The notes under the pieces are model-generated. The model ran no database searches. It saw only the letters and a program-made list of their open reading frames with translations, and was not told the DNA's origin. From assembly GCA_043809265.1 (NCBI GenBank), contig JAZDDY010000112.1:1-21617 (forward strand): a DNA stretch of 21,617 nt. The letters are read 5' to 3'. A program made the position numbers and the translations under genes. Source of the stretch: JAPLVS01 sp043809265 (GTDB taxonomy: Archaea; Iainarchaeota; Iainarchaeia; Iainarchaeales; DTGL01). Shown here one piece after another: positions 14,831-21,096 of this stretch (its first letter is position 1; every line of letters starts with the position of its first letter).

Positions 14831-16395
14831 CTGAATCCCTTTTTGAGTGACTGGATGCAAAGCCGCCTGGAGATTATCACCGAAACCCCTTCATGGGCAA
14901 GTTCTTCCTTCAAAATCCGCACATTTTCCTCGTGCCTTGCAGGCAATGGCTCGATGATTTTTATATGCTCTCTCGGCACGCCAAGCCCTGCAATCAATTC
15001 CAGCATTGCATCCCCTTTCACCATTGTTTCCTGGCCGCCTGTCATTGCAACAGTGCTATTGTCAAGGATAAGCAGTTTCATGTTGCTGTTATGCTTTGCA
15101 GCCTCCACAAGCGCAGGCATCCCGCCGTGCACAAAAGTCGAATCGCCTATAATGCCTACTGCCGGCCCTGCTCCTGCAATGGATGCGCCGCGGGCAAGGT
15201 TCACAGAAGAGCCCATGCAAATGCAGCTTCCTATGGCACTGAAAGGGGGAAGTGCGCCCAGAGTATAGCAGCCTATGTCGCCGAAAACCATTATTTTGCC
15301 CTGGCCTTTCGCCTCGTTCAGTGCGCGGTAAAGGTCTCCGTGCGGACAGCCGGCGCAGAACTGCGGCGGCCGCTGGGCAAGGGAAATTTTCACTTTTATG
15401 GGCTGCACGATTTTGATTCCAAGCGCTTTTTTAACCGATTCAGGCGTGAGTTCGCCTGCCATTGGGATATGCCCTGACATTTTTCCGAGAATTTTTCTTT
15501 CCCTGCATCTTACTATGGAAAGCATTTTTTCCTCGATATAGGGATAGCCTTCCTCAAGAACAAGAATTTCCTTGAAGGGAGAGCAGAATTTCCTGATTTT
15601 GTTTTCAGGAAGAGGATAGGTGGAGATTTTGAAATAAGGCAGTGAACCGCCTGCCGCCTCCATAAAATAATTGAACGCATTCCCGGCACATACAACGCAT
15701 TTTTTCCCTTTTCCGTTTTTGGATTCGTTGAATTCGCTTTTCTCTGATTCCTTTAAAAGCAATGGCTGTTTTTCGAGGAGCCGATTGAACTGGTTCCTTG
15801 CGTTTCCAGGCAACAGAACCCATTCTTTGAGCCTCATTTCAGTGTCCAGCGCATTTTGTTCCCTCTGCTTTCCTGTTTCAATGCTTTCCCTCACATGGGA
15901 CAGGCGGGTTACAAGGCGGATGAGCACAGGGATGCCCAGCTTTTCCGACAAATCGAATGCCTGCAGCGCCATATCGTATGCTTCCTGGGCATTGCAAGGC
16001 TCGAATGAAAAGATTTTTGCGAATTCCGCCAGATATCTTGAATCCTGTTCGTTCTGCGAGGAATGCATTCCGGGGTCGTCGGCAACCGCAACCACCAGGC
16101 CGCCCTTTATGCCTGAAATCGCGGCATTCACAAAGGCATCCATTGCCACATTAAGGCCGACATGCTTCATTGAAACAATGGCCCTTTTGCCTGCAAACGA
16201 AACCCCAAGCGCAGCCTCGAAGGCTGTTTTTTCGTTCGAGCACCATTCGGCGTGAATTCCGAACTTTTCCTTGTTTTTGATGAGGAATTCTGTTATTTCT
16301 GTGCTCGGGGTTCCGGGATAGGCGAAAGCAGCCGAAATGCCTGCATGCACCGCCCCAAGTGCAAGCGCCTCGTCCCCCAAAACAATCTCTTTCAT
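14827..16395 (-). CDS. iorA: indolepyruvate ferredoxin oxidoreductase, alpha subunit, lacking the C-terminal ferredoxin domain
   Basis: A 522-residue subunit. Residues 1-170 are the pyrimidine-binding domain (GDEALALGAVHAG; AYPGTPSTEI; catalytic-type glutamate E55 in WCSNEKTAFEAALG). Residues about 345-450 are the thiamine-diphosphate domain, with CAGCPHGDLY, GDIGCYTLG, then GDSTFVHGG and LDN as Mg-TPP ligands. Typical IorA proteins are about 600-650 residues and end in a domain with two 4Fe-4S clusters. This one ends at ISRRLCIQSLKKGFR, exactly where that domain should begin, and no ferredoxin gene follows. Electrons must therefore leave by another route. The stop and start overlap neighbours on both sides by 4 bases, so this is not a sequencing break at an operon edge. 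Confidence 0.9.
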   Translation of the reverse strand: MKEIVLGDEALALGAVHAGISAAFAYPGTPSTEITEFLIKNKEKFGIHAEWCSNEKTAFEAALGVSFAGKRAIVSMKHVGLNVAMDAFVNAAISGIKGGLVVAVADDPGMHSSQNEQDSRYLAEFAKIFSFEPCNAQEAYDMALQAFDLSEKLGIPVLIRLVTRLSHVRESIETGKQREQNALDTEMRLKEWVLLPGNARNQFNRLLEKQPLLLKESEKSEFNESKNGKGKKCVVCAGNAFNYFMEAAGGSLPYFKISTYPLPENKIRKFCSPFKEILVLEEGYPYIEEKMLSIVRCRERKILGKMSGHIPMAGELTPESVKKALGIKIVQPIKVKISLAQRPPQFCAGCPHGDLYRALNEAKGQGKIMVFGDIGCYTLGALPPFSAIGSCICMGSSVNLARGASIAGAGPAVGIIGDSTFVHGGMPALVEAAKHNSNMKLLILDNSTVAMTGGQETMVKGDAMLELIAGLGVPREHIKIIEPLPARHEENVRILKEELAHEGVSVIISRRLCIQSLKKGFR

Positions 16396-17561
16396 TGCAA
16401 TTCTTCCATCAATTCCGACAGTTTTTGCAGTCCCAAATCGATTGTCTGCTCTGAAACAGCGTATGAAATCCTGAAATAGCCTTCCCTTCCGAAGCCGCTT
16501 CCCGGCGTGAGCAATACAAGTTTTTCTGCGGCTTTGTCGATGAATTCAATTTCGTTTGGGAGCGGGCTTTTGGGGAAGAAATAAAACGCGCCTTGCGGCA
16601 TCGTGAAATCATAGCCTGCTTTTTTGAGCGCGCCTGCGATTTTGTCCCTGTGCTTTTTGTAAATTTCAACATTCACTTTTGCGTCAAGGACGTCTGCGGC
16701 CGCTTTCTGCAGAAGCGCCGGCGCATTCACAAAACCTAGCACCCTTGTCGAAAACGCAAGTTTTTCCGCAATCCTTTTGTCGTCTATTTCAGGGTTCACT
16801 GCAAGGTAGCCGATTCTTTCGCCCGGAATGCCCAATGATTTGGACCAGGAGTATGCCATAAACGAATTGGGGTAAAAGGGAACGATGCTTGGCGCTTCGC
16901 AGTCGAAGACTATTTCCCTGTAGGGCTCGTCCGAAAGGACGTAAATCTGGGAACCGAATTCTTTTTGCTTTTCTTCCAAAAGCGCGGCAAGCTTTTTGAG
17001 CTCTTTTTCATTGTAAACCTTGCCTGTCGGGTTGTTCGGGCTGTTGATAATCATGGCGCGCGTTTTTCCGGTTATTTTTGAACCGATCTCGTCAAAATCG
17101 AGCCCGAAATCCTCTTTTGTTTTTGCGATAACGGCTTTGCCGCCGTGGTTTTCCGCATAGAATTTGTATTCGCAGAACCAGGGCTCAAGCAAAAGCACTT
17201 CTTCGCCTGGGTTGAGGACTGTTTTAAGGGCGACGTTCATTGCGCCTGCAGCGCCGCTTGTCATTGTGATGTTCCGCATCCCGAATTCGGTTTTGTATTT
17301 TTTCTCAAGCCATGCAGAGATTTTTTCCCTGACCTCCGGAAAGCCTGCGTTCGGCATGTAGCGGTGCAAATCCCTGTCGTCAATGTGCGCCCTAAGCGCT
17401 TCAGTAAATTCCTTCGGCGGCTCGAGGTTCGGGTTGCCTATTGAAAAATCAGCAATTGCATCCTTGCCGTGCTTTTTCTGGAGTTCAAGGCCTTTTTCAA
17501 ACATGCGCCTGATCCATGATGAGTCCTTTTCCGAATCCTCAATATAGCGCGCAATCGGCAT
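16392..17561 (-). CDS. pyridoxal-phosphate aminotransferase, class I (aromatic/aspartate type)
   Basis: A 389-residue fold-type I aminotransferase. PLP contacts are visible: N176 in SPNNPTG, D211 in LSDEPYREI, the Schiff-base lysine K241 in SWSKSLGIPGERIGY, and R364 in YFRISYA, which binds the substrate carboxylate. As first gene of the operon with iorA and iorB (4-base overlap), it most likely converts aromatic or similar amino acids to the 2-oxoacids that IorAB oxidises, but alanine or aspartate specificity cannot be excluded from sequence. The ATG at 17561 sits 28 bases from the shared divergent box A at 17585-17593 and has no Shine-Dalgarno, so the operon mRNA is probably leaderless. Confidence 0.9.
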   Translation of the reverse strand: MPIARYIEDSEKDSSWIRRMFEKGLELQKKHGKDAIADFSIGNPNLEPPKEFTEALRAHIDDRDLHRYMPNAGFPEVREKISAWLEKKYKTEFGMRNITMTSGAAGAMNVALKTVLNPGEEVLLLEPWFCEYKFYAENHGGKAVIAKTKEDFGLDFDEIGSKITGKTRAMIINSPNNPTGKVYNEKELKKLAALLEEKQKEFGSQIYVLSDEPYREIVFDCEAPSIVPFYPNSFMAYSWSKSLGIPGERIGYLAVNPEIDDKRIAEKLAFSTRVLGFVNAPALLQKAAADVLDAKVNVEIYKKHRDKIAGALKKAGYDFTMPQGAFYFFPKSPLPNEIEFIDKAAEKLVLLTPGSGFGREGYFRISYAVSEQTIDLGLQKLSELMEELQ

Positions 17562-17584
17562 TCCAAGATTTAAGCAGATTAATG

Positions 17585-17593
17585 CTTAAAAAG
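17585..17593. promoter_or_regulatory. single near-palindromic box A serving two divergent leaderless genes
   Basis: CTTAAAAAG is nearly its own reverse complement (CTTTTTAAG). Its centre, 17589, is 28 bases from the ATG of the aminotransferase (17561, minus) and 29 from the ATG of the small gene (17618, plus). Only 56 bases separate the two starts, and neither has a Shine-Dalgarno motif. One TATA box appears to direct both transcripts. Confidence 0.55.
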
Positions 17594-17617
17594 GTTAAGG
17601 CTATACTGGTCTTTATT

Positions 17618-17818
17618 ATGGCAGGGAGCAGGGCAAATGCATCCAGGGTGAGGATTGGCCAAAAAGGCCACGGCTCGCATCGGACAAGAGCACAACAGCG
17701 GATTTCTAAATTAATGTCTGTAAGCCCGGCATCCGGAACTGAAGCCGAGGCTGCCCTAAGGGAACTCAATTTTTGGCAACAGGTCCGAGGCCCAAAAAGG
17801 CCGAGAAAGAAAAACTGA
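17618..17818 (+). CDS. small basic protein, unrecognised
   Basis: A 66-residue, strongly basic, hydrophilic protein with no membrane segment. It begins MAGSRANASRVRIGQKGHG and ends GPKRPRKKN. I recognise no family. It could bind nucleic acid or the ribosome by charge, but that is only inference. Support for its being real comes from the box A 29 bases upstream of its ATG, its filling of the whole gap between neighbours, and its stop codon abutting the convergent stop at 17819. A T-run (17822-17828) just beyond the stop could end its transcript. Against it: short length and no homology I can name. Confidence 0.45.
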   Translation: MAGSRANASRVRIGQKGHGSHRTRAQQRISKLMSVSPASGTEAEAALRELNFWQQVRGPKRPRKKN

Positions 17819-18448
17819 TTATTTTTTCCTTGTCGTTATCAGGAACCCGAGCGCCAAAGAGAGAAGTGCCGCCATCAATACCCTGTATTCGGGTGGAAGG
17901 CTGAATGTGATTGTGTGCGCGGGAAGCCAGAACCATAGCACTGTGAAAGGGATATTCCTGAACCACACTTTCTTGTCGAGCTCTTCCGCGAACTGGACAG
18001 TGGAAATGAATTTTTTCTTTTCAATCACTTTATTGAAGTATTCGTGGACAAGCATCATCGGCCATGCGAACAATGCCAGGATGTTAATCCAGAGGCTTGC
18101 GGAAAATGCCGCGAAAATTGCCCCCAAATCAGGCCACAAGCCTTTCGCTGTGACATCGGCAATGCCGGCGCTGAACAATGGGAACACTATGGCGAACCAC
18201 ATTCCGAACAATCCCCACACCAAAAGCTTCAGATGCCAGTCCCTGAAGCTCCATTTTCCCGTGGCCTTGCGGATTTTCACGAATTCGCCGAAGGTCGCCA
18301 GGGCAGCGAATTTCAAAAAGCCCATTGGCAGGGGGTACGCGGTTGTAAGCGCAATGAATGTGCCGAGGTTTAAGGCGATTGCGCCCAAAACCAGAAGGAG
18401 ATAGGCTATCGCAATAATGTCCGTGGCCCTGGAGTCCAATTCGTTCAC
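17819..18448 (-). CDS. conserved membrane protein, Mpv17/PMP22-like
   Basis: A 209-residue protein with about five hydrophobic segments. The C-terminal stretch (IPFTVLWFWLPAHTITFSLP, then a helix and a short basic tail) and the LKFAALATFGEFVKIRK stretch resemble a conserved prokaryotic membrane family described as Mpv17/PMP22-like. This is recognition from memory, not a search. Function is unknown. I choose the GTG at 18448 because it overlaps the DUF4430 stop as GTGA, as in the other overlaps in this window; a GTG at 18481 would add 11 residues. Its tight link to the lipoprotein suggests they work together at the membrane. Confidence 0.65.
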   Translation of the reverse strand: MNELDSRATDIIAIAYLLLVLGAIALNLGTFIALTTAYPLPMGFLKFAALATFGEFVKIRKATGKWSFRDWHLKLLVWGLFGMWFAIVFPLFSAGIADVTAKGLWPDLGAIFAAFSASLWINILALFAWPMMLVHEYFNKVIEKKKFISTVQFAEELDKKVWFRNIPFTVLWFWLPAHTITFSLPPEYRVLMAALLSLALGFLITTRKK

Positions 18449-18846
18449 CCGCTGTAAGCGCCCAGTGGCTCTATTTTCCACCGGAGGTCAATATCCTGTT
18501 CAATCGAATAATCTTTTATGCCTTTTGAGGCCATTTCGCCGTCCACATACAATGCCCAGAATTCGCCGGCACCGGGCCTGCTGCCCTCTATTTCCTCGAT
18601 GAACGGCCCGAATTCGAATTCCTTGAATTTGATGTCCAGCGATTCCCTCATTGCGTCGAATGCATTAGAGCCCTTTTCTACGGCGACAGTGCGGTCCAAA
18701 ATCGTGCTGCCGTTCGCTTCGACCACAAAGTGCACCTTCGCTGTCCCGCTCTTTGCCTGCTGCAGTGAAGCCTGCCCGGTATCGGTGCAGGCTGAAAGGG
18801 AAAGAAAGGCCAGAAAAAGGAACAATGCGAAAAAATCCCTGCGCAT
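18445..18846 (-). CDS. DUF4430-domain lipoprotein
   Basis: A 133-residue exported protein. Residues 1-19 are a signal peptide ending in the lipobox LSAC, so C20 would be lipid-modified. The rest (about 38-130) matches the DUF4430 pattern: a strand VHFVVEANGSTILDRTV, a helix NAFDAMRES, then GEFWALYVDGEMASKGIKDYSIEQDIDLRWK. That is the transcobalamin C-domain-like beta-grasp fold. Relatives are surface proteins, some encoded with ECF-type vitamin transporters, but no ECF genes are here. The ligand is unknown. The ATG at 18846 is chosen because it directly precedes the signal peptide. A box A-like TATTTAAG lies within the end of the permease gene upstream, so it may have its own promoter. Confidence 0.75.
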   Translation of the reverse strand: MRRDFFALFLFLAFLSLSACTDTGQASLQQAKSGTAKVHFVVEANGSTILDRTVAVEKGSNAFDAMRESLDIKFKEFEFGPFIEEIEGSRPGAGEFWALYVDGEMASKGIKDYSIEQDIDLRWKIEPLGAYSG

Positions 18847-18880
18847 CAAAATGACCCTATTATTTTGCAATGGCAAAAGC

Positions 18881-20167
18881 TTAAATAGTTTGGGGCGCTG
18901 GCGCATCATGCCCTTTCACGAACAGGAAGGTCGCGATTATGCCTGTTGCTGCTACAACAAGCCCTGCCTCGAAGATTCTCGGGTCGCGTATGGAAAACAG
19001 CAGTATGCTTGTGAAAACCATTCCGGCAAGCGCCATTAAAGGAATGCCGAAAACCGAAAAAGGGCTTTTGAATGGCCTTTCGGCATGCGGGTGCGAAAAC
19101 CGCAATTTTATGAGGGCGCTGTTTATTATAAGGAAAACAAGGAACAGCGAAAGGTCGACAGCGCTTGCGACAAAATCGATTTTGCCGATTGCAAGGAATG
19201 CAAGCGCAAGGAAACCTGTCACTATGACCGCAACCCAGGGGACGCCGTTACCTGAGACGATGTGCAATGCCGGCGGAAGCGCATGTTCCTTGCTTATCCC
19301 ATACAGGAACCTTGAAGCAGCAAGCAGGACCAGGAGTACTGTGTTTGCTGTCGAGAAAAGCGCTATCACCGAAAGCAAATAGAATGCCTGCGGCCCTGAA
19401 GCGGCCTGTGCGACTGTTGCAAGCGGGCTGTCCGATTGCGCGAGCGCAGGCGCACCCACAACGCTGACCGCCGCAATTGCTACCAGAACGTAAAGGATTG
19501 TCGAGCCTGCTATTGCAAGCATGAGCGCCTTAGGCATCACTTTTTTTGCATCCACTGTTTCCTCTGAAAAACGCGCCATTTCCTCAAAGCCCAAAAACGC
19601 AAAAAACACTATGACCGCGCCGCTTAACACTCCCTGGGCCGAAGGGACCGAAGCAATGTCAAAGGAGCCTATATGCGGCAGGCCGACGAATATTATGAAC
19701 AGTAGGCCGCCTGCTTCGATGAGCGTGACAATCGCCCCGAGCTTTGCCGACATGCTTACGCCGAAAAGCAGTATCACAGTCGAGGCCGCGATGATTGCGA
19801 TTGCGCCGTAGATTGGTTGGACTGAAAAGAACGCCCCGAAATAGCCGCCGAAGCCTATTGCGACTGTTGTTGCGCCCAATATCGAGGCGAACATGACAAG
19901 CCAGCCTGTGAAAAAAGCAATTTTTTTCCCGAAGGCATGCCTTGAATAGTCGTATTCTGCGCCTGCCTCAGGGTACATCGAGCTCAATTCCGCATAGCTG
20001 AAGCCGGTGGTTGCCGCAATGAGCGCGCTGAAAGCGAAACTGAGCCAGACAGCATTCCCTGCGGCCGCCGCGCCCTGGCCTATAAGCGCATAAATGCCTG
20101 CGCCGAGGATTATGCCCATGCCGCAAAGCGTGAGCTCGAGGAGCGAAAACTCTTTCTTTAACGGCAT
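18881..20167 (-). CDS. APC-family amino acid permease
   Basis: A 428-residue polytopic protein with about 12 hydrophobic segments. The first carries GIILGAGIYALIGQGAAAAG (residues 18-37), the unwound-helix substrate site of APC transporters. Segment 6 contains FFAFLGFEEMARFSEE (168-183), also typical. APC proteins import amino acids by proton symport or exchange them. The precise substrate cannot be read; a role in feeding the aminotransferase-Ior pathway is inferred from context. The length is normal (420-480). The ATG is preceded by a box A at 20189-20197, 26 bases upstream. Confidence 0.88.
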   Translation of the reverse strand: MPLKKEFSLLELTLCGMGIILGAGIYALIGQGAAAAGNAVWLSFAFSALIAATTGFSYAELSSMYPEAGAEYDYSRHAFGKKIAFFTGWLVMFASILGATTVAIGFGGYFGAFFSVQPIYGAIAIIAASTVILLFGVSMSAKLGAIVTLIEAGGLLFIIFVGLPHIGSFDIASVPSAQGVLSGAVIVFFAFLGFEEMARFSEETVDAKKVMPKALMLAIAGSTILYVLVAIAAVSVVGAPALAQSDSPLATVAQAASGPQAFYLLSVIALFSTANTVLLVLLAASRFLYGISKEHALPPALHIVSGNGVPWVAVIVTGFLALAFLAIGKIDFVASAVDLSLFLVFLIINSALIKLRFSHPHAERPFKSPFSVFGIPLMALAGMVFTSILLFSIRDPRIFEAGLVVAATGIIATFLFVKGHDAPAPQTI

Positions 20168-20188
20168 TTAAACAAATACCCTGCCGGG

Positions 20189-20197
20189 ATTTTTAAG
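20189..20197 (-). promoter_or_regulatory. box A of the APC permease gene
   Basis: CTTAAAAAT on the minus strand is centred 26 bases before the ATG at 20167. No Shine-Dalgarno is close to the ATG, which is consistent with a leaderless transcript. Confidence 0.5.
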
Positions 20198-20234
20198 GCT
20201 TCTGCTGCCTGAAGAGGAATGGAAAATATGAAAA

Positions 20235-20248
20235 GCCCCTTGCGGGGC
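20235..20248 (-). terminator. hairpin terminator after the PPC/DUF296 gene
   Basis: GCCCC and GGGGC form a 5-bp GC stem with a 4-base loop, 25 bases after the stop at 20273. Read on the minus strand it is preceded by an eight-T run and followed by TTTT and another T-rich stretch, as expected for an archaeal U-tract terminator. Confidence 0.55.
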
Positions 20249-20272
20249 AAAAAAAAGAAATGCTAAATGCGC

Positions 20273-20650
20273 TTAAGCTTCGATTATTTTTTTCATGTCG
20301 ATTTTCCTTATGCCTATCTCGAAGTTTCCCGCAGCCTTTCCGCTTATGAGCTGGCCTGCAAGCGGAGTGAAGCCGGTGCTTGTGACAGAAATCCTTATAT
20401 GGGCCGCCAGTTTGTTGCCTTTCTGCCTTTGGACCTTTCCGCTTATCGCGTTGACCTCAAAAGGGTTCATGAACTTCATTTTGTCTACGCCGCCGCCTGA
20501 AGAGCTTGAAAGGAGCTCGAATTCCTGTATTCTCCCTGAGCAGCTGACAAGGAAGCCGTAATCGATGCCTTTCTCGTCAGCGATTTTCTGCAGGCCATCC
20601 ATTATGTCAGCGCCTTCGCCTAGCTTCAGGATGCAAGTTGTTTCAGCCAT
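20273..20650 (-). CDS. PPC/DUF296 domain protein
   Basis: A 125-residue single-domain protein of the plants-and-prokaryotes-conserved (PPC, DUF296) family. The pattern CILKLGEGADIMDGLQKIAD, FLVSCSGRIQEFELL and HIRISVTSTGFTPLAGQLISG fits in order and length. The family forms trimers. In plants it is part of AT-hook proteins, while prokaryotic members are stand-alone with unclear function. The usual HxH and GGHL metal-binding histidines read H84-x-R86 and AGQL here, so the metal site is at best partly kept. The ATG at 20650 follows GGGGTGAT, a strong Shine-Dalgarno motif. A long leader (about 60 bases) from the box A at 20736-20744 carries the palindrome GGTATACC. Confidence 0.8.
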   Translation of the reverse strand: MAETTCILKLGEGADIMDGLQKIADEKGIDYGFLVSCSGRIQEFELLSSSSGGGVDKMKFMNPFEVNAISGKVQRQKGNKLAAHIRISVTSTGFTPLAGQLISGKAAGNFEIGIRKIDMKKIIEA

Positions 20651-20718
20651 AAAATCACCCCATCAACACCTTTTGCAAACGATTTGCCGAATTGCCTGCC
20701 ATTAAGGTGTGCCAAATA

Positions 20719-20744
20719 GGTATACCGTCAATCAGTATTTAAAT
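20719..20744 (-). promoter_or_regulatory. box A and adjacent palindrome upstream of the PPC gene
   Basis: ATTTAAATA (20736-20744) is a candidate TATA box. The perfect palindrome GGTATACC (20719-20726) falls between it and the predicted start near 20713, where a bound repressor would block RNA polymerase. Confidence 0.4.
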
Positions 20745-20779
20745 TATTCAGATGGGCGTTTTTTTTGGGAAAAAAAGCC

Positions 20780-20968
20780 CTATTTTTTCCTTTTTATTTC
20801 GCCGCTCAATATGAAAGACACGCCCACAAACACTATCCCCACAATAAGCAGGGCTGCAAAATACGGGTACGGTTCTTTAAGGCTGAAAATAAGGGATGCC
20901 GCGACAGTCGCGATTATCGCGCTGCCCCCGAGCAGGAACAGCCACAGGAATTTTTTCATCCATTCCAT
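20780..20968 (-). CDS. small two-helix membrane protein
   Basis: A 62-residue protein with two hydrophobic segments, about residues 6-25 and 36-53. They are separated by a short polar loop (SLKEPYPY), and the protein ends in a basic tail (GEIKRKK). The topology would put the tail in the cytoplasm. I recognise no family. The ATG at 20968 is supported by GGTG five bases upstream (20974-20977) and a TATA-like stretch around 21000. It lies upstream of the PPC gene on the same strand but is separated from it by 129 bases that include the PPC promoter. Confidence 0.6.
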   Translation of the reverse strand: MEWMKKFLWLFLLGGSAIIATVAASLIFSLKEPYPYFAALLIVGIVFVGVSFILSGEIKRKK

Positions 20969-21046
20969 GAAAACACCGCAAAAATAACGCATCCGTATAA
21001 TTTAAACCTTTTGGTGTGCGCCCGGCGCGTGAAAGCCTGTGAAAGG

Positions 21047-21054
21047 CTTAATAA
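21047..21054 (+). promoter_or_regulatory. box A of the last acyl-CoA synthetase gene
   Basis: CTTAATAA predicts a transcript start near 21077 and a leader of about 20 bases holding GTGGTGG (21086-21092). It overlaps the right arm of a small inverted repeat, AAGCCT (21033-21038) and AGGCTT (21044-21049), which could be an operator. Confidence 0.4.
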
Positions 21055-21096
21055 CTTTTCAATTCTAAAAACTACTGTTTTTTTTGTGGTGGTCTG

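Noticed and set aside
21033..21049. Inverted repeat AAGCCT/AGGCTT before the last gene, considered as a terminator
   Set aside because: It lies at a divergent promoter where no transcript ends, and it is not directly followed by a U-tract. If it matters it is an operator, noted under the promoter entry.
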